Shown here: positions 31,001 through 39,685 of the stretch, one piece after another
Position numbering within the stretch: the first letter of the stretch is position 1
Layout: the number at the start of each line of letters is the position of its first letter
NCBI GenBank assembly: GCA_023144005.1
Contig: JAGLGN010000036.1
Coordinates: 1 to 39,737, forward strand
DNA from: a bacterium
Lineage (GTDB): Bacteria > AUK180
Direction: 5' to 3'
DNA length: 39,737 nucleotides
Position numbers and translations under genes: made by a program
Notes under the pieces: generated by a model
What the model saw: only the letters and a program-made list of their open reading frames with translations
What the model was told of the DNA's origin: nothing
The model's database searches: none

Positions 31001-33972
31001 AAGGAAAAAAGGTATCCAAGGTTTTAAGAAGGATATTTCTTCTTATATTTGTTCTTACCTCATTTTATTACATTTTTCTTCCGGTCAATGTAGAAAAAAG
31101 ACATCTTGAAAACTCCATTATCAAATGGCGGAAAATGTTGGGCGAGAAGGACTCTAAGGTTGTCTTTGAAAAGGAATTCGGCAATGGAATAAAGTGGAGC
31201 ATTGTTCAGCAGGAAAATCCTGCAAAGCAGATTGGAGAGATATTCTATTTCCAGGATGCTGGCCTGAGGGAAGGCGTAAGAACAGACAGATACCGAAACC
31301 GTATATTTATTATTGAGAACTCTGGAGAATTCCTATTAATTAAAGCCGGAAGTTTTATTCCCAATAGGTCTTCGGATGACCTTGAAGCCGTTCTGCGGAG
31401 CAAATTTCACAGAAGCACCATTATCTCTCTTTTCGCCGCCGGGGAGAATATCAGAAACACCAGCATAAGGCTGGGAGAAGATGTGATATACCTTTCCCTG
31501 CAAGGTGTCGTTCCCTCTTTTGATCCACTGCTTCTGATCCTCTTGATGAGCATTATCGGCGTCATCATACTTAACAGGGAAAAGGGAATTATGATATTCG
31601 CCGTTATCGTTACATTTATCTTGATGGTGACTAACAATATTTCCCTGGAGTATTTGTTCATTATCCTCTCATTAGTACTTCTCAAAAGTAAAAAACAATA
31701 TATAACGCTCTCTTTAGTGGGCCTTGCCATAGTACTATTTCTTCTCTTTGATACTTTGTGGGTAATGGTCTTTTTTGCCGCATTGCTTCTAAAGACTCTC
31801 AAGTCGCATAATGTTCCCATATGCGCCGCCTCCCTTGTGTTTATTATTTTGGCTTCGCTTCTTAAGCCCGGCCTTGTCATTCTCTTGCCGATATTCGTTA
31901 TTCCGCTTTTTGTTCCCCGATTTTCTTTAAGAGGCGGTATTATCCTTCTTTGGGTGTTCACTGTCCTTGCTACGTTATATATCGTAAATATTACGGATGA
32001 GTTCTGGAACAGCAGCAGAAAGATCGATAATATTAACTCCAATGGAGAATTGAAGTATTCTATTATGAAAGGGGATATGGAATTTGTTTCGTTCATCCTA
32101 AGAGATTATTATTTCCCGCAGCAGACCGCGAGCGTTGTCTTCTACGATAACAAAGGAAATATTCTCGATTCCTCCCGATCCCCGTTTTATATTGACATCG
32201 ATACATCTTCAATGGAAGACGATGACAGGAAGGAGATCGAGATCAACGGCATCGAGTATCAAGTGCTGCATTATTCGGACCTTTTGAAAATTGACAGCTC
32301 ACAGATCGGAGCGATGGAGGTTGACCTTATCTTCGAAGAGCGAGGCGGTATGCAGGGTGTGTTCCGATATATTCAATTAGCGGGTCTATTGGCATTCATT
32401 CTTTTCCTTCTGATCATATTTTCCGCTATTGCTGATGGATCTTTTGATCTTTTAAAGATATTTGCCGGTATGACATCCCGCACTATCCTGATATTTTTCT
32501 TTGGCGGCCTTTTCTTTTTCTCCCTTATTTACTACTTCTATGTATTCAACGATATTAACACCTTGAGAAGGAGTATTCCCAAAGAGGCATCTCTACTTGA
32601 CGAGAGATTGAACAAGGAAGTGAAATTGATCAAAGGACTCTTCAGTTCAACCTTCCCCGCTCCCACTCCCGGATGGTACAAGGTGCAGGATATAGAAGTT
32701 CTGGTGGAGAAAGGAGATCTTCGGGAAATGGATCCCGGCTTTTCCTTGAAAGAGGATAAAATGTATCTTGCTTCCTCAATTGACCGATCAGATCAGATAC
32801 TTCTCATTCCATTCAGAGAGATCATCTTTCGTTTGGACGCAATGGAATTACTTCCTTTGACAGTCTATTACGGTAACCGGATTATATTTAATTCGAATAT
32901 CAGAGGAATTATCAATAGTGACATTCCTTCAGTCCTCCATGAGGCGATCTATGGTATCCGCCGTTCAGGTGACTTGATCAATTATTTTTATCCCCGAGGA
33001 ACCTTTAACAAGAACAGCTTTACAATAGCGATCTCAAGAACCATCTCAAGGCCCCCTCTCGGTGTATTTCTCTACCTCGGTATCTTCTTTCTGTTTTTGA
33101 TACTTATTCTGATCAATATCGATATGATAGAACGGAATAGATTGAAATTCGTCGGAATATTAAGAAACGGCTTTATTCAATTAAGAAGCGGGAATTTCTC
33201 GTTTAGAGTAAAGACGGTAAAAGACCCCGGATACTCGGAGCTGCTTTTTGATTTCAATTTTATGGCGAGCCGTCTCGAAGAATTACGTGAGAAGGAAAAG
33301 GAACATGAGGCATTAAAAAATCTGGAACGCGCCACAAAAAAGATCGCTCACGAGATTAAAAACCCCTTGACCCCCGTTAAGATGCTCCTTGATCACCTTC
33401 GCAATCTATACAATGAAAACTCAAAAGAGTTTGATAAAATATTCTCCCAATCATTTGAGATCATCTATGAACAGATAGATTATTTGAAGAAACTTTCTGA
33501 GGATTTCTATTACTTATCCAAATTGTCAACGGTAAACAAAGAATCTCTGATCCCTGCTGAGTTTTTCAGTAAGATCTCGATAATCTACAGCGGAATGCTG
33601 GAGAGGTACGGGGTCGTTCTGGATATCTCGATGGCAGATGCTGTACTGAAGGCCGATCATAATCTTTTGAGGCATATATTCATCAATCTTATCGAGAATT
33701 CTATGGCCGTATTGAAAGAGATGTCCTCGGGAACGATCACGATAATGGGTCAGCAATTTGAGAATTATTATCAATTCGTCTATAGTGATACAGCAGGCGG
33801 TGTTGATGAGGAAATATTGAAAAGCATCTTCAAACCGGAGTTTTCAACGAAGAAGGCCGGCATGGGGATCGGCCTGGCCTTTGTAAAACAGGCCGTTGAT
33901 CTTCATTATGGAGAGGTCAAGGTTGAAAACGGCAAAGACGGCCTGGTATTTGAGATCTTATTGCCTCTTTAA
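30997..33972 (+). CDS. Large membrane sensor histidine kinase, NtrY-like
   Basis: A 991-residue protein. TM1 (about 11-29) is followed by an outer domain (30-165) and a cluster of hydrophobic segments (about 170-330, six to eight). A second outer domain (335-460), two TMs (about 465-520), a third outer domain and a final TM near 690-710 follow. A HAMP-like segment (FSFRVKT, SELLFDFNFMASRLEELR) leads to the kinase core: H-box IAHEIKNPLTPVKMLL with phospho-acceptor His785, N-box NLIENSMAVL, and G-boxes DTAGGVDEE and GMGIGLAFVKQ. The HEIKNPLTP form is typical of the NtrY/PilS group. No response regulator gene is in the window. The signal sensed is unknown; the multi-TM block could sense lipid or transport state. 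Confidence 0.88.
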   Translation: MKGKKVSKVLRRIFLLIFVLTSFYYIFLPVNVEKRHLENSIIKWRKMLGEKDSKVVFEKEFGNGIKWSIVQQENPAKQIGEIFYFQDAGLREGVRTDRYRNRIFIIENSGEFLLIKAGSFIPNRSSDDLEAVLRSKFHRSTIISLFAAGENIRNTSIRLGEDVIYLSLQGVVPSFDPLLLILLMSIIGVIILNREKGIMIFAVIVTFILMVTNNISLEYLFIILSLVLLKSKKQYITLSLVGLAIVLFLLFDTLWVMVFFAALLLKTLKSHNVPICAASLVFIILASLLKPGLVILLPIFVIPLFVPRFSLRGGIILLWVFTVLATLYIVNITDEFWNSSRKIDNINSNGELKYSIMKGDMEFVSFILRDYYFPQQTASVVFYDNKGNILDSSRSPFYIDIDTSSMEDDDRKEIEINGIEYQVLHYSDLLKIDSSQIGAMEVDLIFEERGGMQGVFRYIQLAGLLAFILFLLIIFSAIADGSFDLLKIFAGMTSRTILIFFFGGLFFFSLIYYFYVFNDINTLRRSIPKEASLLDERLNKEVKLIKGLFSSTFPAPTPGWYKVQDIEVLVEKGDLREMDPGFSLKEDKMYLASSIDRSDQILLIPFREIIFRLDAMELLPLTVYYGNRIIFNSNIRGIINSDIPSVLHEAIYGIRRSGDLINYFYPRGTFNKNSFTIAISRTISRPPLGVFLYLGIFFLFLILILINIDMIERNRLKFVGILRNGFIQLRSGNFSFRVKTVKDPGYSELLFDFNFMASRLEELREKEKEHEALKNLERATKKIAHEIKNPLTPVKMLLDHLRNLYNENSKEFDKIFSQSFEIIYEQIDYLKKLSEDFYYLSKLSTVNKESLIPAEFFSKISIIYSGMLERYGVVLDISMADAVLKADHNLLRHIFINLIENSMAVLKEMSSGTITIMGQQFENYYQFVYSDTAGGVDEEILKSIFKPEFSTKKAGMGIGLAFVKQAVDLHYGEVKVENGKDGLVFEILLPL

Positions 33973-33979
33973 GTATTTT

Positions 33980-34006
33980 GAATCAGATCACTTAGTGTTC
34001 TGATTC
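33980..34006. repeat. Head-to-head element tips between convergent genes
   Basis: GAATCAGATCAC (33980-33991) faces GTGTTCTGATTC (33995-34006) across TTA; the arms differ at one base. It lies between the convergent ends of the kinase and M23 genes, and the right arm plus TTA encode the last four residues and stop of the M23 protein. It can fold as a hairpin and might help end transcription, but only a weak TTTCTCT follows on the plus strand. Confidence 0.6.
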
Positions 34007-35269
34007 TTTCTCTAAAAATATTTTCTCTACTTCTTTGTCTGTTTCTTTTTTTCCGATATTTTCAAAAAGAGGTGTGATCTCTGACAGGAATTGTTTGTAA
34101 TCATTCTTATATTTACTTGGAAGCGGTTTTCCTGCCGGTCTTCTCATCTTAAGGGGATTGATCCAACGTCCGTTCTTTTTCACTCTGAAATCAAGATGCG
34201 GGCCCGTAGCGAGGCCGGAAGACCCAACATAGCCGATGATCCTTCCCATGGATACCCTTGTCCCGACCTTGATTCCGCGGCCATATTTTGATAGATGATT
34301 GTAGATGGATTCATAGCCATTGGCGTGTCTTACGGTAACATGCCGCCCTGCTCCGCCATACCATCCTTTCTTTTTGATTACACCGTCTCCGATCGAATAT
34401 ATCGGAGTGCCTGTGGGAGCGGCGTAATCAATGCCGTGATGAGGCCTATATACTTTCAAGACAGGATGAAAACGCCTGCCCGAGTAATTGGAAGATATGC
34501 GGCTGAATTTTAAGGGATATTTCAGAAAGGATTTCTTCTTGTTATTACCCTTTTCATCAAAATATCCTGATATTTTGCTATTTGTAAAATAGAATGCTTC
34601 GGAGGATATTGATGCGCCGAGATATTTTATGGCAACTATCTTGCCGTAATCCACCTTAGCGCCTGCCCTTTTGATCTTTTCAAAAAGGATTTGGATCTTA
34701 TCGTTCTTTCTCACATCTTTAAAAAAATCGATATCCCACTTCAATACATCAATGATCATGAATACGAGGCGGTCTGACTCACCACCGGTCTTGATAGCGC
34801 CGAAAAGTGAACTTGAGATAGTGAACTCTTTTATGTGATAGGATCTGAGCACAGGGATCGGAACCGAAGAAAGCTCCCACTTACCCTCTTCCTTTGAGAG
34901 AGAAAAAAACGAATCCCTACGATTGATAAATACATCGACTGAGAAAATATCCTCTCCGTCGGAAAGGACGGAAATCTCTGTCCCAACTGGGAAAGACGAA
35001 GCTCTCAATTTGTTCTTCTTCATCAGGTTGACCAATTTTAAGGTCTCTCCGGCTTGCATGCCGGCGGCGTGCATGACATTGAAGAAACTGTCACCGCGTG
35101 TGAATGTATAGGTCTTGGAGTTGATGTTGTCTCCATTCATATGAAAATTATCTTGAGTATGCGTATCTTTCTTCTGCAGGGCGGGCAAAGGAGGAACGAT
35201 GATCACCAGGATCACGATCGCCAGAAAAAAGGGCAGCAGAAAGATAAAAAATAAACTGTCTTTCTTCAT
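33992..35269 (-). CDS. M23 family peptidoglycan endopeptidase (LytM domain), membrane-anchored
   Basis: A 425-residue envelope protein. The N-terminal anchor (about 4-28) precedes an OapA/LysM-like domain (about 50-120, YTFTRGDSFFNVMHAAGMQ) and a middle domain as in Csd3/ShyA/MepM. The LytM peptidase domain covers about 250-385: SNYSGRRFHPVLKVYRPHHG, HHGIDYAAP (zinc ligands His277, Asp281), YNHLSKYGRGIKVGTRVSMG and TGPHLDFRV. The usual HxH ends as His358-Leu-Asp360, with Asp where the third zinc ligand His normally lies. It probably cuts peptide cross-links during wall growth if Asp can bind zinc. The start abuts the rpoD stop with no gap. The last residues ESEH and the TAA stop come from a repeat-element tip. 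Confidence 0.87.
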   Translation of the reverse strand: MKKDSLFFIFLLPFFLAIVILVIIVPPLPALQKKDTHTQDNFHMNGDNINSKTYTFTRGDSFFNVMHAAGMQAGETLKLVNLMKKNKLRASSFPVGTEISVLSDGEDIFSVDVFINRRDSFFSLSKEEGKWELSSVPIPVLRSYHIKEFTISSSLFGAIKTGGESDRLVFMIIDVLKWDIDFFKDVRKNDKIQILFEKIKRAGAKVDYGKIVAIKYLGASISSEAFYFTNSKISGYFDEKGNNKKKSFLKYPLKFSRISSNYSGRRFHPVLKVYRPHHGIDYAAPTGTPIYSIGDGVIKKKGWYGGAGRHVTVRHANGYESIYNHLSKYGRGIKVGTRVSMGRIIGYVGSSGLATGPHLDFRVKKNGRWINPLKMRRPAGKPLPSKYKNDYKQFLSEITPLFENIGKKETDKEVEKIFLEKESEH

Positions 35270-36817
35270 TTACTCTTCTTCATAAAATTCAAAAAGATTC
35301 TTGCTTCTGGAGGGGTGTCTCAGTTTCCGTATGGCCTTCGCCTCAATTTGTCGAACTCTTTCTCTTGTGATATTGAAAATATTTCCTACTTCCTCAAGGG
35401 TTTTCGGAGTTTCTCCGTTCAAGCCGAACCTCAAACGTATTATCTCCGCCTCCCTTATCTCCAAGGTTGAAAGAACATGATTGAGTTTTTCTTTGAGCAT
35501 TATATGACGGAAATATTTCTCCGGTGATTCTATTTGATCACTTGCGATGAAATTACCCAAAGAGGCATCTTCCTTATCTCCGATCGGAGAGTCAAGAGAC
35601 ACAGGGTTCTTCACAGAATCCATAATAGACAGGATCTTCTCTACTTCAACATCAAGATGTTCTGAGACCTCCTTTGTTGACGGTTCTCTGGAAAGTTTTA
35701 CGGTTAATTCCGCAATGGCTTTATTGACCTTGTTCTTGGTCTCAATAAGATGGACGGGGATACGAATTGTCCTTGACTGGTCAGCGATAGATCTTGAGAT
35801 GGCCTGACGTATCCACCAGGTCGCATATGTCGAGAACCTATATCCCTTCTGATATTTGTATTTTTCTATGGCTTTCATCAGTCCGATATTTCCCTCTTGG
35901 ATCAAGTCCAGAAAGGACATATTCGAATTGATGAACTTCTTTGCGTAAGAGATGACCAATTTGAGGTTGGATTCCGCCATTTTCCTTTTGGCCCGATTAA
36001 TGAAGTCCTGGACCTTCTCGATCTTCCGCCTGATCCTTGTCAATTCCCAGCTCTTGTAATAATCATCCGCAGCATCAGCATTATATTTCATGGTCCGCTC
36101 GAATTTGTCGATCACCCGCTTGAAATACTGATCGCTCAGATGAAGATCGACGACCCTCTCCGCAAGCATATGCTGTCTCTGTGTGATCTCCCTTGAGTGC
36201 CTGCGCGAACCTTCTGATTTCAAGTCAAGGATGTCTTCTCTTAGATCACGGATATTGTTAAGTATTCGGATAAATCTCTTCATTTCTATTTTCTTGTGTT
36301 CGGAATTCATTTCATAGGCATCCTCAAAGATCACGACTTTTTCGATCTTATCTTCGCCCTCATTCCTTTCTTCGATGAACCTCTCATAGAAGTAGTTCAG
36401 AAAATCGTAATTTACCTTCAACATTGAAATGATCCTTGAAAGTTCGCGCCTGCCTTTCTCGATGGTCTCGAAAGTCGCGATCTCTTCTTCGGAGGTCAAA
36501 CGGGAGTATTTCCCCATATCCTTGAGATAGAGTATCAACGGGTTCTTTGATTTTTTCTTGGATGTTTCCGCCTCAAAGACCATTTGGTTCTTCTCTTCTT
36601 CGGTCAATTTTATCTCATTGTCCGGAATAAAATATTCCTCTTCACCGGTATAGACGAGCGAAATTCCGGTCTTCTGAACCTTATCAATAAGCTGATCAAT
36701 ATCATTTATGGTAAAAGTTGTCGGAATGATATCATTCAATTCGTCGTATGAGATCTGTTTCTTTTTAAGTCCCTTGATCTTTTTTAATACTTTCTGCAGT
36801 CTCTTTTCATTTTCCAT
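35270..36817 (-). CDS. rpoD: RNA polymerase primary sigma factor (sigma-70)
   Basis: A 515-residue sigma factor. The N-terminal sigma-1.1-like part (1-80) is followed by region 1.2 ([20 protein letters not shown]) and a long non-conserved insert as in RpoD of Proteobacteria. Region 2 ([57 protein letters not shown]) and region 3 ([15 protein letters not shown]) follow. Region 4 ends with [20 protein letters not shown]. Regions 2.4 and 4.2 are canonical, fitting the TTGACA/TATAAT promoters in this window. The start at 36817 is set by GGGAGG on the minus strand (36826-36831), 8 nt upstream. It overlaps the end of dnaG by 11 nt, the classic dnaG-rpoD order, here without rpsU. Confidence 0.95.
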   Translation of the reverse strand: MENEKRLQKVLKKIKGLKKKQISYDELNDIIPTTFTINDIDQLIDKVQKTGISLVYTGEEEYFIPDNEIKLTEEEKNQMVFEAETSKKKSKNPLILYLKDMGKYSRLTSEEEIATFETIEKGRRELSRIISMLKVNYDFLNYFYERFIEERNEGEDKIEKVVIFEDAYEMNSEHKKIEMKRFIRILNNIRDLREDILDLKSEGSRRHSREITQRQHMLAERVVDLHLSDQYFKRVIDKFERTMKYNADAADDYYKSWELTRIRRKIEKVQDFINRAKRKMAESNLKLVISYAKKFINSNMSFLDLIQEGNIGLMKAIEKYKYQKGYRFSTYATWWIRQAISRSIADQSRTIRIPVHLIETKNKVNKAIAELTVKLSREPSTKEVSEHLDVEVEKILSIMDSVKNPVSLDSPIGDKEDASLGNFIASDQIESPEKYFRHIMLKEKLNHVLSTLEIREAEIIRLRFGLNGETPKTLEEVGNIFNITRERVRQIEAKAIRKLRHPSRSKNLFEFYEEE

Positions 36818-38636
36818 GCAAGTATCCTCCCAGTTCTTTTTGAATATCAACGATTCTATTGTTCAAAGTTGACATATCCTTGAAATGCATAATTTTCGCT
36901 TTTTTGCTTTCCATGGGCGATGTCATCACTTTTTTAATATTGTTTACATTTATACGGATGCCGAATAACTCCATCTGAAGGCGATAGAGGTGGAAGTGCG
37001 AAGTGTCGTCTTTCTGTTCTTCCTCTTCCTGTGCACCTTCCTCATTGGACATAATATAGGTAACGGCCGAGCTTACAAGTTCTTCCTTCTCATTGTCCGC
37101 GAGGAAGGAAATGAAGCCGTTTGATTCGAATTTTCCGTTCATATCAAGATAATCCAAGAGTGACGCGAGAAGCTCTCGAAAATCTCCCGCGGGGAAATTA
37201 TTCAGATCGATCTTCAGAACATCTTCCTCGTACCGCGCTGCGTGCCTGAATAAAATTTGAAAGAAATTATCCGCCGCTTCATGATACTTCTTGCCCAAAC
37301 TGTCCAGATTGATCTTTCTTGACACCTTCTCCGGCTTTGCCGCCTTTACTCTCAATGTTCCTTTTTGATAATCTTCCTCAACAAAGATATTGGAGTATTG
37401 GAAGAAATCGGCGATTTTGCCAAGGAATTTTTCCTTTATATCATTATCGGCTATGACCCTGAGAAGATCAAGCGCCTTGCTGTATGCTTCCTGTTTCTGT
37501 TTCTTAACGCTCAGATCATACACCCGTGAGAGATAGAAAAGATAGAAATCTTCAAGTAATATGCCTTCCTTATTAAGTACCTCTTTGAATTCCTCGGCTC
37601 CCTGTTCATTGATAAATTGATCAGGGTCTTTTACAGGCAATTTGAAGATCTTTCCCTCAATATTTGAGGAAAGAAGTATCTCAATTGACCGGAAAGCGGC
37701 TTTCTGTCCTGCGTCATCGGAATCGTAAAATACCAAAATCTTATCCGTCAGCCGTTTTAACATGAGTACCTGTTCGGGTGTCAGAGCGGTGCCTGATGAA
37801 GCAACGACGTTTCGGATACCGGCCTTGAACAAGGTCATCATATCAAAATATCCTTCGACCAGAATCGCGTTTCCTTCTACCTTTATATAATCCTTCGCAA
37901 GGCCCAGGCCATATAAGGATTTGCTCTTATTGTAAATAGGGCTGTTCTGAGAATTGATGTATTTGGGGATCGTTTCATCCTTGGAAAGGGTTCTTCCGCC
38001 GAATCCGATCGGGTATCCGTTTATATCCGTGATCGGAAAGATAAAGCGGTCGTGCATCTTGAAATACGGCCTTCCCGCCCTTGATATCGCAATTACCCCC
38101 AGATCCTTCGCGACATCTACATCCTTTCCCAGAAGTTTCAATTCGTCAACATAACGGTCCGCGTCAAACGGAGCATAACCCAAGAAAAATTGTTTGGCGA
38201 TATTCTCGGTGATGTGCCTGTCCTTAATGAATTTTCTTAATGTCGGATTCAATTTGATCTCATTTATCAGATTATTATGAAAAGTTTTTGCTGCTAATTG
38301 GGTGATCTGCAGGAATTTTTCTCTTTTTCCCTTTTGATATCCCGATGTAATATCAATGCCGATCTCATTTGCAAGCGCTTTTATCGCTTCAAAGCGTGAG
38401 ATACCCTCTATCTCGGAGATAAATGTGATCACGTTCCCGGACGCCCCGCATCCGAAGCAGTGATATAATCCCTTATCTTCACTGACTGAAAGCGACGGGG
38501 ATTTGGAATCGGAGTGAAAAGGGCACAGTCCCATATGGTTCTTTCCGCCCTTGCGAAGGGTCAAGTATCTCGAGATCACTGATACTATATTTATGTTTCC
38601 GAGGACCGCGTCTACGGCCTCATTTAAATTTGCCAT
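36807..38636 (-). CDS. dnaG: DNA primase
   Basis: A 609-residue primase that makes RNA primers for the DnaE polymerase. The zinc-binding domain (about 35-65) has [12 protein letters not shown] and [12 protein letters not shown], the CHC2 pattern. The RNA polymerase core includes [11 protein letters not shown] and FGGRTLS. TOPRIM follows, with [13 protein letters not shown] and [12 protein letters not shown] (catalytic Glu and Asp pairs). The C-terminal 200 residues form the helical, DnaB-interacting region. The N-terminus ([20 protein letters not shown]) corresponds to the normal family start and no later start is possible, yet no Shine-Dalgarno sequence is seen upstream. First gene of the minus-strand unit dnaG-rpoD-M23. 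Confidence 0.95.
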   Translation of the reverse strand: MANLNEAVDAVLGNINIVSVISRYLTLRKGGKNHMGLCPFHSDSKSPSLSVSEDKGLYHCFGCGASGNVITFISEIEGISRFEAIKALANEIGIDITSGYQKGKREKFLQITQLAAKTFHNNLINEIKLNPTLRKFIKDRHITENIAKQFFLGYAPFDADRYVDELKLLGKDVDVAKDLGVIAISRAGRPYFKMHDRFIFPITDINGYPIGFGGRTLSKDETIPKYINSQNSPIYNKSKSLYGLGLAKDYIKVEGNAILVEGYFDMMTLFKAGIRNVVASSGTALTPEQVLMLKRLTDKILVFYDSDDAGQKAAFRSIEILLSSNIEGKIFKLPVKDPDQFINEQGAEEFKEVLNKEGILLEDFYLFYLSRVYDLSVKKQKQEAYSKALDLLRVIADNDIKEKFLGKIADFFQYSNIFVEEDYQKGTLRVKAAKPEKVSRKINLDSLGKKYHEAADNFFQILFRHAARYEEDVLKIDLNNFPAGDFRELLASLLDYLDMNGKFESNGFISFLADNEKEELVSSAVTYIMSNEEGAQEEEEQKDDTSHFHLYRLQMELFGIRINVNNIKKVMTSPMESKKAKIMHFKDMSTLNNRIVDIQKELGGYLHGK

Positions 38637-38641
38637 AACAA

Positions 38642-38671
38642 AGGATAATTAAAAAGATAGCGATTTGTCAA
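38642..38671 (-). promoter_or_regulatory. Possible dnaG promoter
   Basis: On the minus strand, TTGACA (38671-38666), an 18-bp spacer and TATCCT (38647-38642). The predicted start falls at or next to the dnaG ATG, which would make the message leaderless. The -10 box is weak. Confidence 0.4.
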
Positions 38672-38690
38672 CTTTTTAGGAAAAATATTC

Positions 38691-38719
38691 TTGATTTTTC
38701 AAAATATATTATATATAAT
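38691..38719 (+). promoter_or_regulatory. Promoter for the small membrane protein gene
   Basis: TTGATT (38691-38696), a 17-bp spacer and TATAAT (38714-38719), divergent from dnaG in a 106-bp shared AT-rich region. Confidence 0.65.
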
Positions 38720-38742
38720 AGATTCCTAAAGGCTAAATGATT

Positions 38743-39150
38743 ATGGATAAACAACTAAGTAAAGAAGAAGAAAAAAAAATCCGGGCGGATGCGCTCAAAG
38801 AACTTAAGATAAAAGAAGAAAGGAAAGAACAGCGCATTGATGAGAAGATGTTCTCCGGCTCAGAAGCCGATAAATTCGCTCTTGAAATGGAGAAAAGGAG
38901 AATTAAGGACGAAGAGACCGAGCGCTATTACTCGGAAAAAGGCTTTAGAAAGTATGTAAACCACCACGGACAGGTGGAATGGGTTACAGAAGAAGATTAT
39001 AATAAACGGATGGACAGGAAAGTCCGTTCGAAAAAAAGAAAGAATCGTTCGAAGAGGCAACAGGTATACACCACAGCTGTTTTGATGACCATCATAGTCG
39101 TGCTGGTGCTTGCCATTGCGCTTCTGTTCATTAAATACACCAATGGGTAA
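38743..39150 (+). CDS. Small charged protein with C-terminal membrane anchor
   Basis: About 135 residues and not recognised. Residues 1-85 are highly charged, rich in Glu, Lys and Arg, and probably a helix or coiled coil (KEEEKKIRADALKELKIKEE). A short non-helical motif, KYVNHHGQVEWVTEEDYNKR, follows, then a basic stretch (KVRSKKRKNRSKRQQ). A single TM segment (about 112-132, TAVLMTIIVVLVLAIALLF) ends the protein with a few residues outside. This is a cytoplasmic domain on a C-terminal anchor. AAAGG (38728-38732) could serve ATG at 38737 or 38743; I prefer 38743 for spacing. It is divergent from dnaG and followed by two tRNA genes. Confidence 0.65.
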   Translation: MDKQLSKEEEKKIRADALKELKIKEERKEQRIDEKMFSGSEADKFALEMEKRRIKDEETERYYSEKGFRKYVNHHGQVEWVTEEDYNKRMDRKVRSKKRKNRSKRQQVYTTAVLMTIIVVLVLAIALLFIKYTNG

Positions 39151-39155
39151 GTTGA

Positions 39156-39232
<77 letters not shown>

Positions 39233-39252
39233 TTTTAACAAATTTCGATTGC

Positions 39253-39324
39253 GGCGCATTCGTCTAGGGGTTAGGACACCGGGTTCTCAATCCGGCAGCA
39301 GGGGTTCGATTCCCCTATGCGCTG
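39253..39324 (+). tRNA. tRNA-Glu, anticodon CUC
   Basis: Acceptor GGCGCAT/ATGCGCT (with a G-U pair), D stem GTCT/GGAC, anticodon stem CCGGG/TCCGG with loop TTCTCAA, T stem AGGGG/CCCCT. CCA is not encoded. A T-tract (39326-39330) follows and may end transcription. It reads GAG. Confidence 0.93.
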
Positions 39325-39342
39325 CTTTTTATTCTATTTGTA

Positions 39343-39607
39343 GTGTTTCATAATTTGCTTGACAATGGCTGATGCTATTTTGCTATGTATTCAAGACACG
39401 AGGAGCGCTGCATACCCACAGCGGTATGTAAGCAACGAGCAACGCAGAAGACGGAAAAAGAACTTCAGCCCGAAGGGAATGTCATCTTTGGTCAATTTCT
39501 TCCTCTCTCTTCGCTTACGGACCACAGAGGGTACGTTGCGCTCATTGTTTGTTGGAATTAACACAAATCTAAAAATTCCATTGATATCGTATTTTAATTC
39601 AGAGCAC
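39343..39607. mobile_element. Diverged MITE-like element, copy V
   Basis: A 265-bp copy. The left tip (39343-39368) starts GTGTTTCATAATTTG and ends TTGACAATGG, preceded by TA (39341-39342). The right tip (39578-39607) starts CCATTGATATCG and ends ATTCAGAGCAC, followed by TT. It shares the TGGAATT/AATTCCA inner repeat (39553-39580) with copies I and II, but its middle differs. It begins 18 nt after tRNA-Glu. It encodes no protein; open frames across it are not gene-like. Confidence 0.55.
39441..39496 (+). repeat. Direct repeat, copy 1 (inside element V)
   Basis: Contains AACGCAGAAGACGGAAAAAG and CCCGAAGGGAATGTCATC. It matches 39612-39670, and part of it matches 24111-24141. Confidence 0.65.
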
Positions 39608-39611
39608 TTGA

Positions 39612-39670
39612 AACGCAGAAGACAGAAAAGAGCATCGGCCCGAAGGGAATATCATCTTTGAATTGTCAAT
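39612..39670 (+). repeat. Direct repeat, copy 2 (outside the right tip of element V)
   Basis: Contains AACGCAGAAGACAGAAAAG and CCCGAAGGGAATATCATC, nearly the same as 39441-39496, starting 5 nt beyond the right tip. It suggests a second, nested or tandem copy running toward the window edge. Confidence 0.6.
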
Positions 39671-39685
39671 GTAAAATTGACAATT
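39661..39685. repeat. Perfect 10-bp inverted repeat near the window end
   Basis: AATTGTCAAT (39661-39670) and ATTGACAATT (39676-39685) around GTAAA. No T-tract follows. The right arm includes TTGACA but no good -10 lies at normal spacing. The remaining 39686-39737 shows nothing I can assign. Confidence 0.6.

Noticed and set aside
36818..36850. Longer RpoD starting at 36850
   Set aside because: The extension covers the GGGAGG ribosome site and gives a longer overlap with dnaG; 36817 is better placed.
39110..39137. Separate promoter for tRNA-Arg and tRNA-Glu
   Set aside because: TTGCCA-16-TAAATA is a poor match; transcription from 38691-38719 is simpler.
39359..39661. A 100-codon frame across element copy V and the following repeat
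   Set aside because: It crosses element boundaries and direct repeats, with no ribosome site.
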